NCBI GenBank assembly: GCA_020974905.1
Contig: CP087563.1
Coordinates: forward strand, 62,001 to 126,000
DNA: 64,000 bases
Reading direction: 5' to 3'
Source: Planctomycetes bacterium syqfu
GTDB taxonomy: Bacteria; Planctomycetota; Phycisphaerae; Phycisphaerales; Phycisphaeraceae
A program made the position numbers and the translations under genes. The notes under the pieces were generated by a model. It had not been told where the DNA came from. It saw only the letters and a program-made list of their open reading frames with translations, and searched no databases. This document shows positions 52,670 through 61,817 of the stretch, one piece after another. How positions within the stretch are numbered: position 1 is the first letter of the stretch; each line of letters starts with the position of its first letter.

Positions 52670-52716
52670 AAAAAAAACAGCCGTCACCCGTTTTAAACCA
52701 GTGACGGCTGTTGTTA
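52670..52716. terminator. Bidirectional terminator between pseudopilin and PEPCK-like genes
   Basis: AACAGCCGTCAC (52676-52687) pairs perfectly with GTGACGGCTGTT (52701-52712). On the minus strand the hairpin is followed by a run of T (complement of the A run at 52670-52677), giving a strong terminator for the PEPCK-like gene. On the plus strand the T-rich tail (TGTTATTT) is weaker. Confidence 0.9.
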
Positions 52717-52741
52717 TTTACGATTCAAGGGTCAATGTGAA

Positions 52742-54637
52742 TCAGGCGTTGTCATCAACGATCGGAACACTGTTGATCAGAGCGAAGTAGTCGTCGACAT
52801 TGCCACCGGCTTTGAAGCAGTCGATGATCTTCTGGCCCAGTGCATCAAGGTCAGGATCACCATCGAACTTGCTCAGTTCCTTGGCAAAGAATTCCTTGAG
52901 GATGCCCGCGCCCTGATCGTAGGCTTCTTCGCCGACTTCGGGTTGAGCTTCGACACGCAGGAACCATGAGCCGATAGTCTGACCTTCGACCATGAGTTTA
53001 TGCAGTGTGTACCCCAGCAACGGGCAACGGGCTTCGTCGAGCATGCCGGGGCTGAACGGGGCACCGCCACGACGGGCCAGGTATTCGCGGACAATCCACT
53101 GTGGCATGAAGCCGACTTCCCACGCACCAACGTGCTGGTTGGGCAGCAGGACATAACGAACGCCGGGCGTGCGGACGATCTGGTCGAGCAGCAGGTTGGC
53201 CTGGTCGACGCGACGACCGGTGGCAAAGGGCCAGTACGAACCGACACCTTCCGATGCCATGCCTTCGGTGCTGACGATGGACGGGTTGCCATGACCACGC
53301 GGGGCAACGAGGCGCCACAGCCATGCCAAAGCAGGCGGGAGGATGTGACACATGCCCATGATGCCGTAGGTCGGATTTTCACGGGTACACGGAGGACAAC
53401 GGACACCGAAGCTTCGGATGTCGACGTTGATTGAGCCGTTGATGATATTGGGGACGATTTCACGTGGGACGATGACGCGCGGGTTGGGGCAGGGTTTGCC
53501 CGGTTCGTCTTCGATGTGATCCCAGATCAGGGCGGTGCCACCGGGGACAGCCTTGATATTGAGGAACAGCAGGGGCATTGGCGGTTCAATGGTGGTGCGT
53601 TCCAGGTCGGGATCCGTGCCGTAGTGTTCGATGTGGTTCACACGCAGGAACCAGGCGTCTTCGGCGTCCATCAGTTGCAGACGGCCGTCTTCGCGTTGGA
53701 TCGACGGGTGACACAGCGCCATGTCGTCAGTGACCGGGCGGAGTTCGCAGGTACGCGGCAGGGTGACGTGACGACGTTCGTCGTTGACGACATTGCGGCC
53801 GATGAGCAGTGAACCGTCACGTTCACGATGAACGCCTTCGATCATTTCACTCTTACCACCACCGGATGCACCTTCGTGCATGATGACGGTTTTATTGTCA
53901 TAGGGGGTGACGATCTGGACGGTGGAGCAGTGAGCGGTGAGCCAGTCTTCCTTTTCACCAGCAGCAAGCAACATCCCGTAGACACCCTTTTTGGCCGACG
54001 GGCCGGGGTAGAGGTTGTAGCTGAAGAGTTCGTGAAGACCATCGGTTCGGTTGTGGACGACGACCTGCTTGCCTTCAAAGTGCGTATGACGGAAGGGCGG
54101 GGCGACGTAAACCACGGCCTTGGGATTGAAGTTCTCAGGCATCTGGTCAGCGGTGATCATGCCTTGAAGCATGGCAAGACCGACCGCAAAGAACGCGGCA
54201 TTCCGGGGCACCACGGCGACGGCATGAAGACCATGGCCCAAATGACCAGCAGCGAACGGCAGGACGATCAGGTCCTGTGACTTAAGCCACTCAAAGGTTT
54301 CCTGACGAAGACCTTCAAACGGTTCGCCAAAGCGATCGGTAAACTTGGTTTTGTTGGTCGGTTTTTCGTCACCGATAACCATACAGTTGGGGTCACGACG
54401 ACGCATGTACGGTTCGATGTAGTTTGCGGCATAGCCGTTGGTCACTTGACAGACCTTGGCTTCTTCGATGAAGCCTTTGCCCGCGACATCATAGCCGACG
54501 GTGTGCCAGCCTGCTTCGTCTTTGTCGGCGATCGCCAGATCACAAAGCTGCTCAAGAGACTCGGCAAACGTAACCGAGGGACAAGATTCGATGACCTGAG
54601 CTAATGCTTCAGGCACGACGTAGGGAATGGTTTGCAT
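52742..54637 (-). CDS. PEPCK-like P-loop protein, probably DUF4914 family
   Basis: A 631-residue cytoplasmic protein. A P-loop-like EGASGGGKSEMIEGVH lies near residue 255. Acidic and Arg-rich segments follow (NDERRHVTLPRTCELRP, QLMDAEDAWFLRVNHIEHYG), then EGMASEGVGSYWPFATGRRVDQA. The arrangement recalls the PEP carboxykinase/HPr kinase superfamily, and length and pattern fit what I recall of DUF4914. The canonical GTP-PEPCK P-loop (CGKTN) and the substrate motif GGNSLL are absent, so I do not call it pckG. The ATG has GAGG eight bases upstream. It stands alone with its own strong terminator. A phosphotransfer reaction is plausible but unproven. Confidence 0.7.
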   Translation of the reverse strand: MQTIPYVVPEALAQVIESCPSVTFAESLEQLCDLAIADKDEAGWHTVGYDVAGKGFIEEAKVCQVTNGYAANYIEPYMRRRDPNCMVIGDEKPTNKTKFTDRFGEPFEGLRQETFEWLKSQDLIVLPFAAGHLGHGLHAVAVVPRNAAFFAVGLAMLQGMITADQMPENFNPKAVVYVAPPFRHTHFEGKQVVVHNRTDGLHELFSYNLYPGPSAKKGVYGMLLAAGEKEDWLTAHCSTVQIVTPYDNKTVIMHEGASGGGKSEMIEGVHRERDGSLLIGRNVVNDERRHVTLPRTCELRPVTDDMALCHPSIQREDGRLQLMDAEDAWFLRVNHIEHYGTDPDLERTTIEPPMPLLFLNIKAVPGGTALIWDHIEDEPGKPCPNPRVIVPREIVPNIINGSINVDIRSFGVRCPPCTRENPTYGIMGMCHILPPALAWLWRLVAPRGHGNPSIVSTEGMASEGVGSYWPFATGRRVDQANLLLDQIVRTPGVRYVLLPNQHVGAWEVGFMPQWIVREYLARRGGAPFSPGMLDEARCPLLGYTLHKLMVEGQTIGSWFLRVEAQPEVGEEAYDQGAGILKEFFAKELSKFDGDPDLDALGQKIIDCFKAGGNVDDYFALINSVPIVDDNA

Positions 54638-54995
54638 TTTGGGTCCTCATTGGTGGTGGGTGGCTGATATCCGTGCTTGATCAACCATCACCATTGATTC
54701 ATAACACACGTATATTCTAACAAAAAGTTGAGATTTTTTTTATCCACATTCAGACAAAGCGTTCTTTATCGTTTGATATACGGAGAATTAAGTCTATACA
54801 TCAAATAAAACCCTGTTTTTCAGGGGTAAAACAGTGTGTCGTTGTTTTTATATATTCACCGTAAATAGTCTTGTTAATACTCTACTCATGATATGTCTTT
54901 TCTGATTGGCGTCAGGGCCTTGAAGCGTTTACGATTCAATGATCTGTTACAATGGTTTGAAACATCAGAAGCTTAACCCTACAGGAGCCTTGAAA
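54638..54995. other. AT-rich divergent intergenic region
   Basis: These 358 bases lie between the starts of the PEPCK-like gene and osmC and hold no gene I can support. Weak -10-like sequences are TACAAT (54948-54953, plus strand, toward osmC) and TAGAAT (54719-54714, minus strand, toward the PEPCK-like gene); neither has a good -35 box. A short CCCTG-TTTTT-CAGGG hairpin lies at about 54811-54825. Confidence 0.45.
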
Positions 54996-55421
54996 ATGAA
55001 ACGTAAAGCATCCGCAGTCTGGACCGGTGGTTTGAAAGACGGTAAAGGCCAATTGACTTCCGACAGTGGTGTCCTCAAGGAGACGCAGTACTCCTTTAAC
55101 ACTCGTTTTGAAGACGGTGTTGGTACCAATCCCGAAGAACTCATCGCAGCCGCCCATGCCGGTTGTTTCTCCATGGCCTTATCCAAGATTCTTGGCCTGG
55201 AAGAAATTGTTGGCAAGATTGAAACCTCGGCAACCGTGACCATGGAACCGGTCGACGGCGCCCCGACGATCACCAACATTCATCTGGACACCACCATCAC
55301 CGCCGAAGGTGCCGACAGCGCCAAGGTCGTGGAGTGTGCTGAAAAAGCCAAGGCCGGCTGCCCGATCAGCAAGGTCCTTGCCGCCACCGAGATCACCATG
55401 GAAGCCAAGCACGTTGGCTAA
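54996..55421 (+). CDS. osmC: OsmC family peroxiredoxin
   Basis: A 141-residue protein that reduces organic hydroperoxides and related oxidants using a Cys pair. The peroxidatic Cys57 lies in HAGCFSMAL and the resolving Cys122 in KAGCPISKVL, the usual OsmC spacing. Cys114 is an extra cysteine. The start at 54996 has AGGAG eight bases upstream. It is a single gene with its own strong terminator. OsmC fits better than the Ohr branch by the KRKASAVWTGGLKDGKG start. Confidence 0.93.
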   Translation: MKRKASAVWTGGLKDGKGQLTSDSGVLKETQYSFNTRFEDGVGTNPEELIAAAHAGCFSMALSKILGLEEIVGKIETSATVTMEPVDGAPTITNIHLDTTITAEGADSAKVVECAEKAKAGCPISKVLAATEITMEAKHVG

Positions 55422-55470
55422 GTGACTCGCAGGCATACGCGTCATGACTTTGACGTGAGATGAACCATAA

Positions 55471-55512
55471 AAAACACACGCTCGTGGTTGCCCATGAGCG
55501 TGTGTTTTTATT
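55471..55512 (+). terminator. Rho-independent terminator of osmC
   Basis: AAAACACACGCTC (55471-55483) pairs with GAGCGTGTGTTTT (55496-55508). The stem continues inward as CTCGTGG/CCATGAG around a TTGC loop. A T-rich tail follows. The A run on the left may also serve the convergent gene. Confidence 0.92.
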
Positions 55513-55536
55513 TTGTGTTGTGAGAGGGGGGAAAGG

Positions 55537-55887
55537 TTAGCGGCGTTCAGCCCAGAGTTCGGCTTCGGCTTCCTTCCAGTTTTCATGATCCAGGCCATGC
55601 GGGCGACCCTTGCGGACCCAGATGTCATACGCACGTGCAGCGATTTCGTCGAACGTCGGTGCAACCGGTGCGGGCTTGGGGGCAGCAGGCTTGGGAGCGA
55701 CCTTCTTGGTCGTCGTCTTCTTGGTGGCAACTTTCTTGGTCGCCGTCTTCTTGGTCGCAGCTTTCTTCTTCACGGCCTTTTTCTTGACCGGCGCTTCAAC
55801 CTTGGGCACGGGGCTGCTGGCAGTTTCGGTTACCTTCCGTGTGGCTTTCTTCTTGGTTGCCTTCTTTTTTGCGGCTTTCTTGGCCAT
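55537..55887 (-). CDS. Lys/Ala-rich histone-like tail fused to DUF2934
   Basis: A 116-residue protein. Residues 1 to about 80 are a low-complexity basic tail of KKA/TKK repeats broken by a short TETASSPVPKVEAPV segment, like the tails of eukaryotic H1 and bacterial HC1-type proteins. The last 36 residues (EIAARAYDIWVRKGRPHG, then a Trp- and Glu-rich end) fit the DUF2934 module. The ATG at 55887 is preferred, with AAAGGA about nine bases upstream; an in-frame ATG at 55911 is possible. A DNA-binding, nucleoid-associated role is inferred from the basic tail. Confidence 0.8.
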   Translation of the reverse strand: MAKKAAKKKATKKKATRKVTETASSPVPKVEAPVKKKAVKKKAATKKTATKKVATKKTTTKKVAPKPAAPKPAPVAPTFDEIAARAYDIWVRKGRPHGLDHENWKEAEAELWAERR

Positions 55888-56204
55888 CCTCGAGCTTCCT
55901 TTCGTTTTCAATCCCGGTCAAATTGTGTTGCATCCTTGCATACCCGGGTAGTAACGCAATTCTAGATCCGTTTTATGGCAATCCTGTTTGGATGCCGTTG
56001 ATTCTTGATCAAAAGAGTTCATCCGGTGAATTGTCGCACGTCGTCTATTGTATCAAGTCCTGTGATTTTCCAAGTATCAAATTGCATGCCAGAAACAAAT
56101 ATCCCGAATCAGTGACCATCGTCTGGGCAACCGGGTGACTTATGTGTGACTGTTGCATATTTGTCGTGCACCATATCACGCGATGAACACCGTTGCATGC
56201 ACGA
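55888..56204. other. Intergenic region between bcp and the Lys-rich protein gene
   Basis: These 317 bases hold no gene I can support. They should contain the promoter of the Lys-rich protein on the minus strand, but no convincing -35/-10 pair stands out and no terminator for bcp is visible. Confidence 0.4.
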
Positions 56205-56696
56205 TTAACTCTGGACCTCGTTGAGCGCGTCGAGCACTTCGTCCATATGCTTGGCAACCTTGACCTTGTCCCATCGTTTGGCGACTTTGCCCTGCGGGTC
56301 GATCAGGTATGTTGTCCGTACAACCCCCATGAACTTGCGGCCGTACATCGACTTTTCCTGCCAGACGCCGTACTTCTCCAATGCCATGTGCTCAGGGTCC
56401 GCCAACAGCGTGAAGGGCAGTTCATGCTTGTCCGCGAACCTGGCATGCGACTTTTCGTCATCCGGACTCACGCCCAACACCACTGCATCCAGCTTGCCCA
56501 GGTCCGGCAGGTGATCTCTGAATGCGCATGCCTGTTTGGTGCAGCCTGACGTGTTGTCCTTTGGATAAAAGTAGAGCACCACCCACTGACCTTGGTACGC
56601 CGAGAGACGATGAAGCTTGCCATCCTTGTCTTTCAACGCGATCGCAGGCGCCTTCTTGCCCGGTTCGATGAGTTGACTGTCATTTGCCTTAGCCAT
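56205..56696 (-). CDS. bcp: Bcp-type thioredoxin-dependent peroxiredoxin
   Basis: A 163-residue AhpC/TSA-family protein that reduces peroxides with electrons from thioredoxin. The active segment is YPKDNTSGCTKQACAFRD, with peroxidatic Cys52 and a second Cys57 five residues on, as in atypical two-Cys Bcp proteins. VVRTTYLIDPQGKV is the usual late strand. The frame is open to 56960, but GGGAGG a few bases before the ATG at 56696 and the family N terminus fix the start. It is divergent from the Bat-like operon across about 114 bases. Confidence 0.93.
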   Translation of the reverse strand: MAKANDSQLIEPGKKAPAIALKDKDGKLHRLSAYQGQWVVLYFYPKDNTSGCTKQACAFRDHLPDLGKLDAVVLGVSPDDEKSHARFADKHELPFTLLADPEHMALEKYGVWQEKSMYGRKFMGVVRTTYLIDPQGKVAKRWDKVKVAKHMDEVLDALNEVQS

Positions 56697-56719
56697 GTGT
56701 CCTCCCAATGAATGTCCAT

Positions 56720-56755
56720 TTGTAAACATTGTTAAACGCAGATGCAAGTTTACAA
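56720..56755. promoter_or_regulatory. Inverted repeat in the bcp/Bat divergent promoter
   Basis: TTGTAAAC (56720-56727) and GTTTACAA (56748-56755) are perfect 8-base inverted arms with 20 bases between; a further GTTAAAC half site lies at 56731-56737. It is placed to act on bcp, on the Bat-like operon, or on both. Confidence 0.4.
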
Positions 56756-56810
56756 TTTGATGAGCATGGCGTGTGAGACGCGATGCGTTAACAATGACCG
56801 ATGGGGCCGC

Positions 56811-58787
56811 ATGCTCGAATTCCTCCAACCCAACTGGTTCTTCCTGGCTTTGCCTGTTGGGCTGCTGCTTCTGTGGATCCATCGCTCCAATCAAAGCCAG
56901 TTGCCGATCATCCAGTTCGGCGCGATGCGGTTTATCCAGCAGGTTTTGCACCGTCAACAAACTTCAACCCGTTGGCAGGATTGGCTGTTGCTTCTCTTGC
57001 GGATGTTCATGATGCTGTTCCTGATCACCGCCTTTGCCAACCCGATCTGGCATCACAGCAAGACAGGTCAAAAGACAACCTGCGTCGGCATTGTACTCGA
57101 CCGCACTGCGTCGATGTACCGCAGGACCAATCATCAAAACCAGTATCCCAGCAACCTTGTCGATCACGTGCAGGTTCAGGTCGATCGCATGCTGCAACGT
57201 CTGCCTGACGACGTGCCGGTGATGGTGTATGTGTTGACCGATCAGCTTTATCCTGTCACCCCCGAACCATCGCTCAACCACATCCAACTTCGAAATGAAA
57301 TGATGCCTGTCCCCGGCAATATCTTTGCTTCCGGTTCACTCAACCAACTCTCCGCCATGAAGCATTGGCAGGATATCACCGAGGTTCATGTGTTCACCGA
57401 CACGCAATCTGCCCACTTCCCCAATGCCGACGATTGGGAAAAACAATTGGCAGGCAAACGCTGCATCATCCACGATGTCTCCAAGGCTACCTTACCCAAC
57501 ATGGCCATCACCGACATCCACTGGCAGGATCAAAGCACACCCCAATCTCGGCAAGGCCAATTGCATCTCACCGTCCAATCCGATTCACCCCAACTCATGC
57601 AACGCGAATTGGCGATCAAACTCAATGACACCCTTCTCCAAAAGCAAATCATCCAACTCACTGCCAATAAGCCTTTGTCGTTGACCTTCCCGTTGACGTT
57701 ACCCGCAGGCAAGTTGGCAATTGGAGCCCAACTTATCGCCCCCGACGCACTACAGTGGGATGACAGTCGGTATGTGGTTCTCCAACCGTGGAACTTGCCG
57801 GATGTGCATGCCATGGACTCCTCGGATTTTGCACAGCAGATGGCCACGCTGTTTCGAACATGGGGCATGGATGCAGGTAAACATTCAATCTCAAAACAAT
57901 CACTCATTTTCACTGGTAATCTCACCACGCAAACATCAGCTAACCTCAATAACGCCTTAAAACATGGGGCAACGGTCCTCTGGCTTCTCGGAGATAACAC
58001 ACAAGCCAAGCAGTTTAACCAGTGGGCTGCATCACGAACTCTTGGCTTCACCACATCACCTTGGCAAGCACTCCCCAACAAACCATCCCAACCCTGGCAA
58101 TGGATGCGTGACGATCCCTGGCTGGATGTCTATGCAGGCAGTTACAGCGCAACACTGAATCAGATATCCAGTTCAAGTTACTTGCCATTAGCCGGGGATT
58201 TTTCGACTTGGCGTGTGCTTGCTACATCAGCGGATCACCCCGTCATCGCATCGCGACCCATTGACCGTGGGCAGTTGGTGATCCTTGCGATCGAACATGA
58301 ACACATGCAGCGAATGCTGCGCGAGCCCGACACCGCAGGTTTGCTCTTGCATCTGGGCACGCAGGCTCTCGAAGCCAATCGTGAACCCCTCACGCAACAA
58401 CCCATGCAAATCGGTGATCACTGGCAACCACAAAACCAAACCGAAACCACGTCATTGCACTACCCATATCACCAGGGCATGTTCAACCCCATCGGTGATC
58501 CAAACGCAACAGGCATCACGCTGACTGCCCCCGGTCTGTATGCCTTGATCGACAGTCAAACAATGACATTTGTCGATGCTGCATACGTTGCGATGACTGA
58601 CTCGGAATTAAGCCTCCCAAAGATTGATCCCGATCAATACACCATCCACAACACTGCTGAAAAAACGCTGGCAACACAGCAGCAAACCCGACTTTGGCCG
58701 TGGCTGATTGTAATCGCATTGCTTCTGTCCATCGTTGAAGAGATCTATGCCAACCGACTTTCCCGGAAGCGAGGCAGCCATGTTTGA
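56811..58787 (+). CDS. BatA-like membrane protein with von Willebrand A domain
   Basis: A 658-residue membrane protein. The N terminus MLEFLQPNWFFLALPVGLLL is the BatA-type hydrophobic start, followed by a second membrane segment (LLLLLRMFMMLFLITAFANP, about residues 60-80). A VWA-like domain begins with VGIVLDRTASM, close to the MIDAS pattern D-x-S-x-S but with Thr and Ala substitutions. A last membrane helix (LWPWLIVIALLLSIVEEIYA) is near the end. The start at 56811 matches the family N terminus; the frame is open from 56742. It overlaps the next gene by eight bases. In related genomes such genes follow moxR and DUF58 genes, which are absent here. Confidence 0.83.
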   Translation: MLEFLQPNWFFLALPVGLLLLWIHRSNQSQLPIIQFGAMRFIQQVLHRQQTSTRWQDWLLLLLRMFMMLFLITAFANPIWHHSKTGQKTTCVGIVLDRTASMYRRTNHQNQYPSNLVDHVQVQVDRMLQRLPDDVPVMVYVLTDQLYPVTPEPSLNHIQLRNEMMPVPGNIFASGSLNQLSAMKHWQDITEVHVFTDTQSAHFPNADDWEKQLAGKRCIIHDVSKATLPNMAITDIHWQDQSTPQSRQGQLHLTVQSDSPQLMQRELAIKLNDTLLQKQIIQLTANKPLSLTFPLTLPAGKLAIGAQLIAPDALQWDDSRYVVLQPWNLPDVHAMDSSDFAQQMATLFRTWGMDAGKHSISKQSLIFTGNLTTQTSANLNNALKHGATVLWLLGDNTQAKQFNQWAASRTLGFTTSPWQALPNKPSQPWQWMRDDPWLDVYAGSYSATLNQISSSSYLPLAGDFSTWRVLATSADHPVIASRPIDRGQLVILAIEHEHMQRMLREPDTAGLLLHLGTQALEANREPLTQQPMQIGDHWQPQNQTETTSLHYPYHQGMFNPIGDPNATGITLTAPGLYALIDSQTMTFVDAAYVAMTDSELSLPKIDPDQYTIHNTAEKTLATQQQTRLWPWLIVIALLLSIVEEIYANRLSRKRGSHV

Positions 58788-60741
58788 TCAATGGTCCTTG
58801 CCACTGGGAATCGGGGCGGTCGTGTGTCTGACGGTGATCACATTGTTCGTTTGCTTCTGGTTCAAACAGCGAATGGGTTGGCTCATGCACATCCTCGCCA
58901 TCGGCTTGGCGGGTCTCATGCTCATGGGTCCACAGCAAAATCTCCGCCGATCATCGCAAACCGATATCACCCACTGTCACGGCATGGTCGACATCTCTCA
59001 AAGCATGGCTCAAACCGATGGCAAAGAACACACGCGTCTGCAACAACTCCAGCAGGACGTTCTCAACACACAAGCAATTCACCCAAACATATCTGACATG
59101 AAATGGAATTGGTCGACATTCGGCAATCAACCTGCCTTCACGTCGCTTGATTCACTTTCAGCTTTGACGCCTGAAGATCAAGCCACCAACCTGCTGCAAA
59201 CACTCAGCCAACTGGATCAACAACTCCCCAAAGACCAGCCCATCATCGTGTTCTCCGATGGTAATTCGACGGAAACCAGACAGACCTTAACCGTCATCGA
59301 TCAACTCAAAAACAACCATCGCGTCGTGCATGCGTTCGCGGTTGGCAAGCCTGCAACGCAGCCGGAGATCAAGGCCTTCGCATGGGCTCAGCCATCCGTC
59401 ATCCAGAAGGACACGCAGACAACGCTGTATGCTCAACTTCACGGACTCTCTTCGCTTGATGGCGTGTCCGATATCACGGCCAAACTTTATGACCAGCAAA
59501 CCATCATCGCTGAAACGACGCAAACCTCGGATTCACTTAATGCCATGCAGTTTGATTTCCCGTTGACCGATCTGGATGTCGGGTTACATGTGTATCGCAT
59601 CCAGATCACCGATGCTCAATCACGCGAGATGGCAACCGCCACGGCATCGGTGAATGTGCTTGATCAACCGATCAAAGTGTTCCTGCTTGAGTCTTCACCG
59701 CATTGGGTGTCGCGGAATGCCGCACGTGCGATTCAGATGGACCCGCATATTCAATTCACCGCACGGTACGGCCTGGGAGAACGCCGCCAATTGCAGATCG
59801 GTCAAGCAAAACAGCAGATCTCCGACCATGACATTGCCATGGATCAGTGGGATGTTTTACTTTTGGGTAAAGACACGCAAACGCAGTTGGATGAGCAGGC
59901 ACGTGAGCATTTGGCGAAATGGGTGGATCAAGGCGGGGGACTGTTGTGGCTTCGTGGTTTGCCGGAGAACCAACGCGATTGGCCTGCACGATTGATTCCG
60001 AACACGGTGATGCCATCGGAGACGGTTAATGCACTCTTGGCAGATTTGAACTTACCCATCGAAGTCAGGCAACAACTTGCCATCAAGATCAAACGCACAG
60101 CTTCCGGGGGGCAGGTTTGGGCAATTGATCTGGATGCTTTGAATCTCCCTGCGATTCAATCACCAGCAATGGATCAGTTGATCCTGCGATTGGTTAATCG
60201 TCTTGCCAAGCCGATGTCCGTTGAGACGGGTAGTTGGGCAAGGATGACATTGGATCGTCATGCAGCCGTGATGGATGAGCAGGTTCACATCAACGTGTTG
60301 GTGTTGGATCAGCAGCAGCCGATGCTGCAGGTGACGTTACCAGACGGTGAAACGCTGACGGTGACGTTGACAGCCGATACCGCCAACCCATTGCATTACA
60401 CTGTGACATATGAACCAACTCAAACAGGAGCCTATGTCTTTCATCTGGCATCGCACACGTTACCCGCTCAGGCGATGCATGTCCGACCTGTGGGGATGGA
60501 ATCCCAACACCTCGCTGCCAATCACGGTTTACTCCAATTAATCACCGAGCAGACCGGCGGACATCTCTGGCATGACCACGAACAAATGATCAACGACCTG
60601 AAGCTGGATCACCAACGTCGCCTTGCGCCCCAGCCCACACGCGTGTGGCAGGACCGTTTCAATCATCCTGCCTTGGTCATCCTGCTTCTGAGTCTCTGGT
60701 TGGGCGGTTGGTATCTGAATCGTCGGAAGGGGGGCGTATGA
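58780..60741 (+). CDS. Membrane protein with VWA-like and glutamine-amidotransferase-like regions
   Basis: A 653-residue protein with two N-terminal membrane helices (IGAVVCLTVITLFVCFW and MHILAIGLAGLMLMGP). A VWA-like segment follows (HGMVDISQSMAQTDG, then PIIVFSDGNSTE). A class-I-amidotransferase-like region (QWDVLLLGKDTQTQLDE, WVDQGGGLLWLRGLP) has no visible catalytic Cys triad. A C-terminal helix (HPALVILLLSLWLGGWYL) ends it. The ATG at 58780 has GAGG about six bases upstream and overlaps the previous stop, indicating coupled translation. Role unknown; Bat proteins are linked to envelope stress and aerotolerance. Confidence 0.8.
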   Translation: MFDQWSLPLGIGAVVCLTVITLFVCFWFKQRMGWLMHILAIGLAGLMLMGPQQNLRRSSQTDITHCHGMVDISQSMAQTDGKEHTRLQQLQQDVLNTQAIHPNISDMKWNWSTFGNQPAFTSLDSLSALTPEDQATNLLQTLSQLDQQLPKDQPIIVFSDGNSTETRQTLTVIDQLKNNHRVVHAFAVGKPATQPEIKAFAWAQPSVIQKDTQTTLYAQLHGLSSLDGVSDITAKLYDQQTIIAETTQTSDSLNAMQFDFPLTDLDVGLHVYRIQITDAQSREMATATASVNVLDQPIKVFLLESSPHWVSRNAARAIQMDPHIQFTARYGLGERRQLQIGQAKQQISDHDIAMDQWDVLLLGKDTQTQLDEQAREHLAKWVDQGGGLLWLRGLPENQRDWPARLIPNTVMPSETVNALLADLNLPIEVRQQLAIKIKRTASGGQVWAIDLDALNLPAIQSPAMDQLILRLVNRLAKPMSVETGSWARMTLDRHAAVMDEQVHINVLVLDQQQPMLQVTLPDGETLTVTLTADTANPLHYTVTYEPTQTGAYVFHLASHTLPAQAMHVRPVGMESQHLAANHGLLQLITEQTGGHLWHDHEQMINDLKLDHQRRLAPQPTRVWQDRFNHPALVILLLSLWLGGWYLNRRKGGV

Positions 60742-61817
60742 GTTTGGTTGCACTTGAAATCAAGCAGTGTTTTGAGAGATATGCCAAACGCATGGCTTTG
60801 ATCCTTTTGTGTTCATTGAACATGATGATATTTACTGCTGCTTGCACGTTTTCTTTTCCAATGAGTCTGTGGCTTGTTGTCTTTGTATTGGCGATTTTGC
60901 CGACTTGTTTGCTGCTAATGATTTTTCGTATTGAAATGAAAAACCCAATTGGTTTTTATGCACGACGACTCAAGTTGACCGAGGAACAAACCCAGGAACT
61001 ACGCTTGGCAATGGGATTGCTTAACTGGGAATCGGAGAATGCCAACGCGTTTGAAGATACATTGCGCGATCGCGTTCTGACCCGTTGGCAAGAATCCTTG
61101 ACCAGGGCATGCAAAGTCGGCTGGGTTCCCAAAGTGTTATTGCTCTTGCATGGTGTTTTACTCTTGAGCATGATCGTGTTCCACCTTTCCAAGCAAAGAG
61201 ATACACCGCCGGATTTGCCGATTGTGATTGCCTCTGAAAATGCAGTCGAATCGTCTACGGATGTCCAGCAGGGGCCAACACGAATCGACGCGATTGCATC
61301 AGCGTTGTTACGCATGCAGCAGCAGTTGGAGATGATCTCTGAATCGACTTCAGATGAGCAATTCCAAGAACTTCAGGAACAACTCAACCAACTCTGGCAG
61401 GGCATCCACGCTATGGACTCGGATGCAGCAGCGGAGATACCGGTGCAATCGCAGCTTCAAACCGCATCACACATGCCACTGTCTGGTTCACGATCATTGC
61501 AGTCTCAGGCATTGCGCGAATCGTTATCCGAGTCTCTCGCTCAGGACATTCAGACATTAGCAAGGATGGGTGCACGCTTTGGCGGTCCGGGGAAGATGTC
61601 ACGAGGACAGTCACATCAAATCCAAACTCCTGCAGCCAATCCTGCCGAAGGTCGGTATCATGAGTACACTGGCAAGCTCACCCCAGGTTTGTCAGACACG
61701 GTGATAAGACGGATCGAACAAGTCCCGCCACGTTACCGGCAGGCCGTCGCCCGATACCTGGCAGATCTGCAAGAGGATGCTCAGAACGAAAAGGCCCGTA
61801 AAGGAGTCAAGCCTTGA
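60738..61817 (+). CDS. Unrecognised membrane protein of the Bat-like operon
   Basis: A 359-residue protein I do not recognise. Two membrane helices lie at about residues 16-37 and 42-62 and a third (VLLLLHGVLLLSMIVFHL) at about 134-152. A long, largely helical Gln- and Ser-rich region follows (coiled-coil-like near DAIASALLRMQQQLEMISE), ending with QVPPRYRQAVARYLADLQ. It resembles in outline the DUF4175-like proteins of planctomycete Bat operons but is much shorter. The start overlaps the upstream stop as ATGA, after a GGGGG ribosome-binding site. Confidence 0.7.
   Translation: MSLVALEIKQCFERYAKRMALILLCSLNMMIFTAACTFSFPMSLWLVVFVLAILPTCLLLMIFRIEMKNPIGFYARRLKLTEEQTQELRLAMGLLNWESENANAFEDTLRDRVLTRWQESLTRACKVGWVPKVLLLLHGVLLLSMIVFHLSKQRDTPPDLPIVIASENAVESSTDVQQGPTRIDAIASALLRMQQQLEMISESTSDEQFQELQEQLNQLWQGIHAMDSDAAAEIPVQSQLQTASHMPLSGSRSLQSQALRESLSESLAQDIQTLARMGARFGGPGKMSRGQSHQIQTPAANPAEGRYHEYTGKLTPGLSDTVIRRIEQVPPRYRQAVARYLADLQEDAQNEKARKGVKP

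Noticed and set aside
52742-54637. Calling this gene canonical GTP-dependent PEP carboxykinase (pckG)
   Set aside because: The P-loop is GASGGGKSE and not the CGKTN form, and the substrate motif GGNSLL is missing. Only a superfamily-level call is justified.
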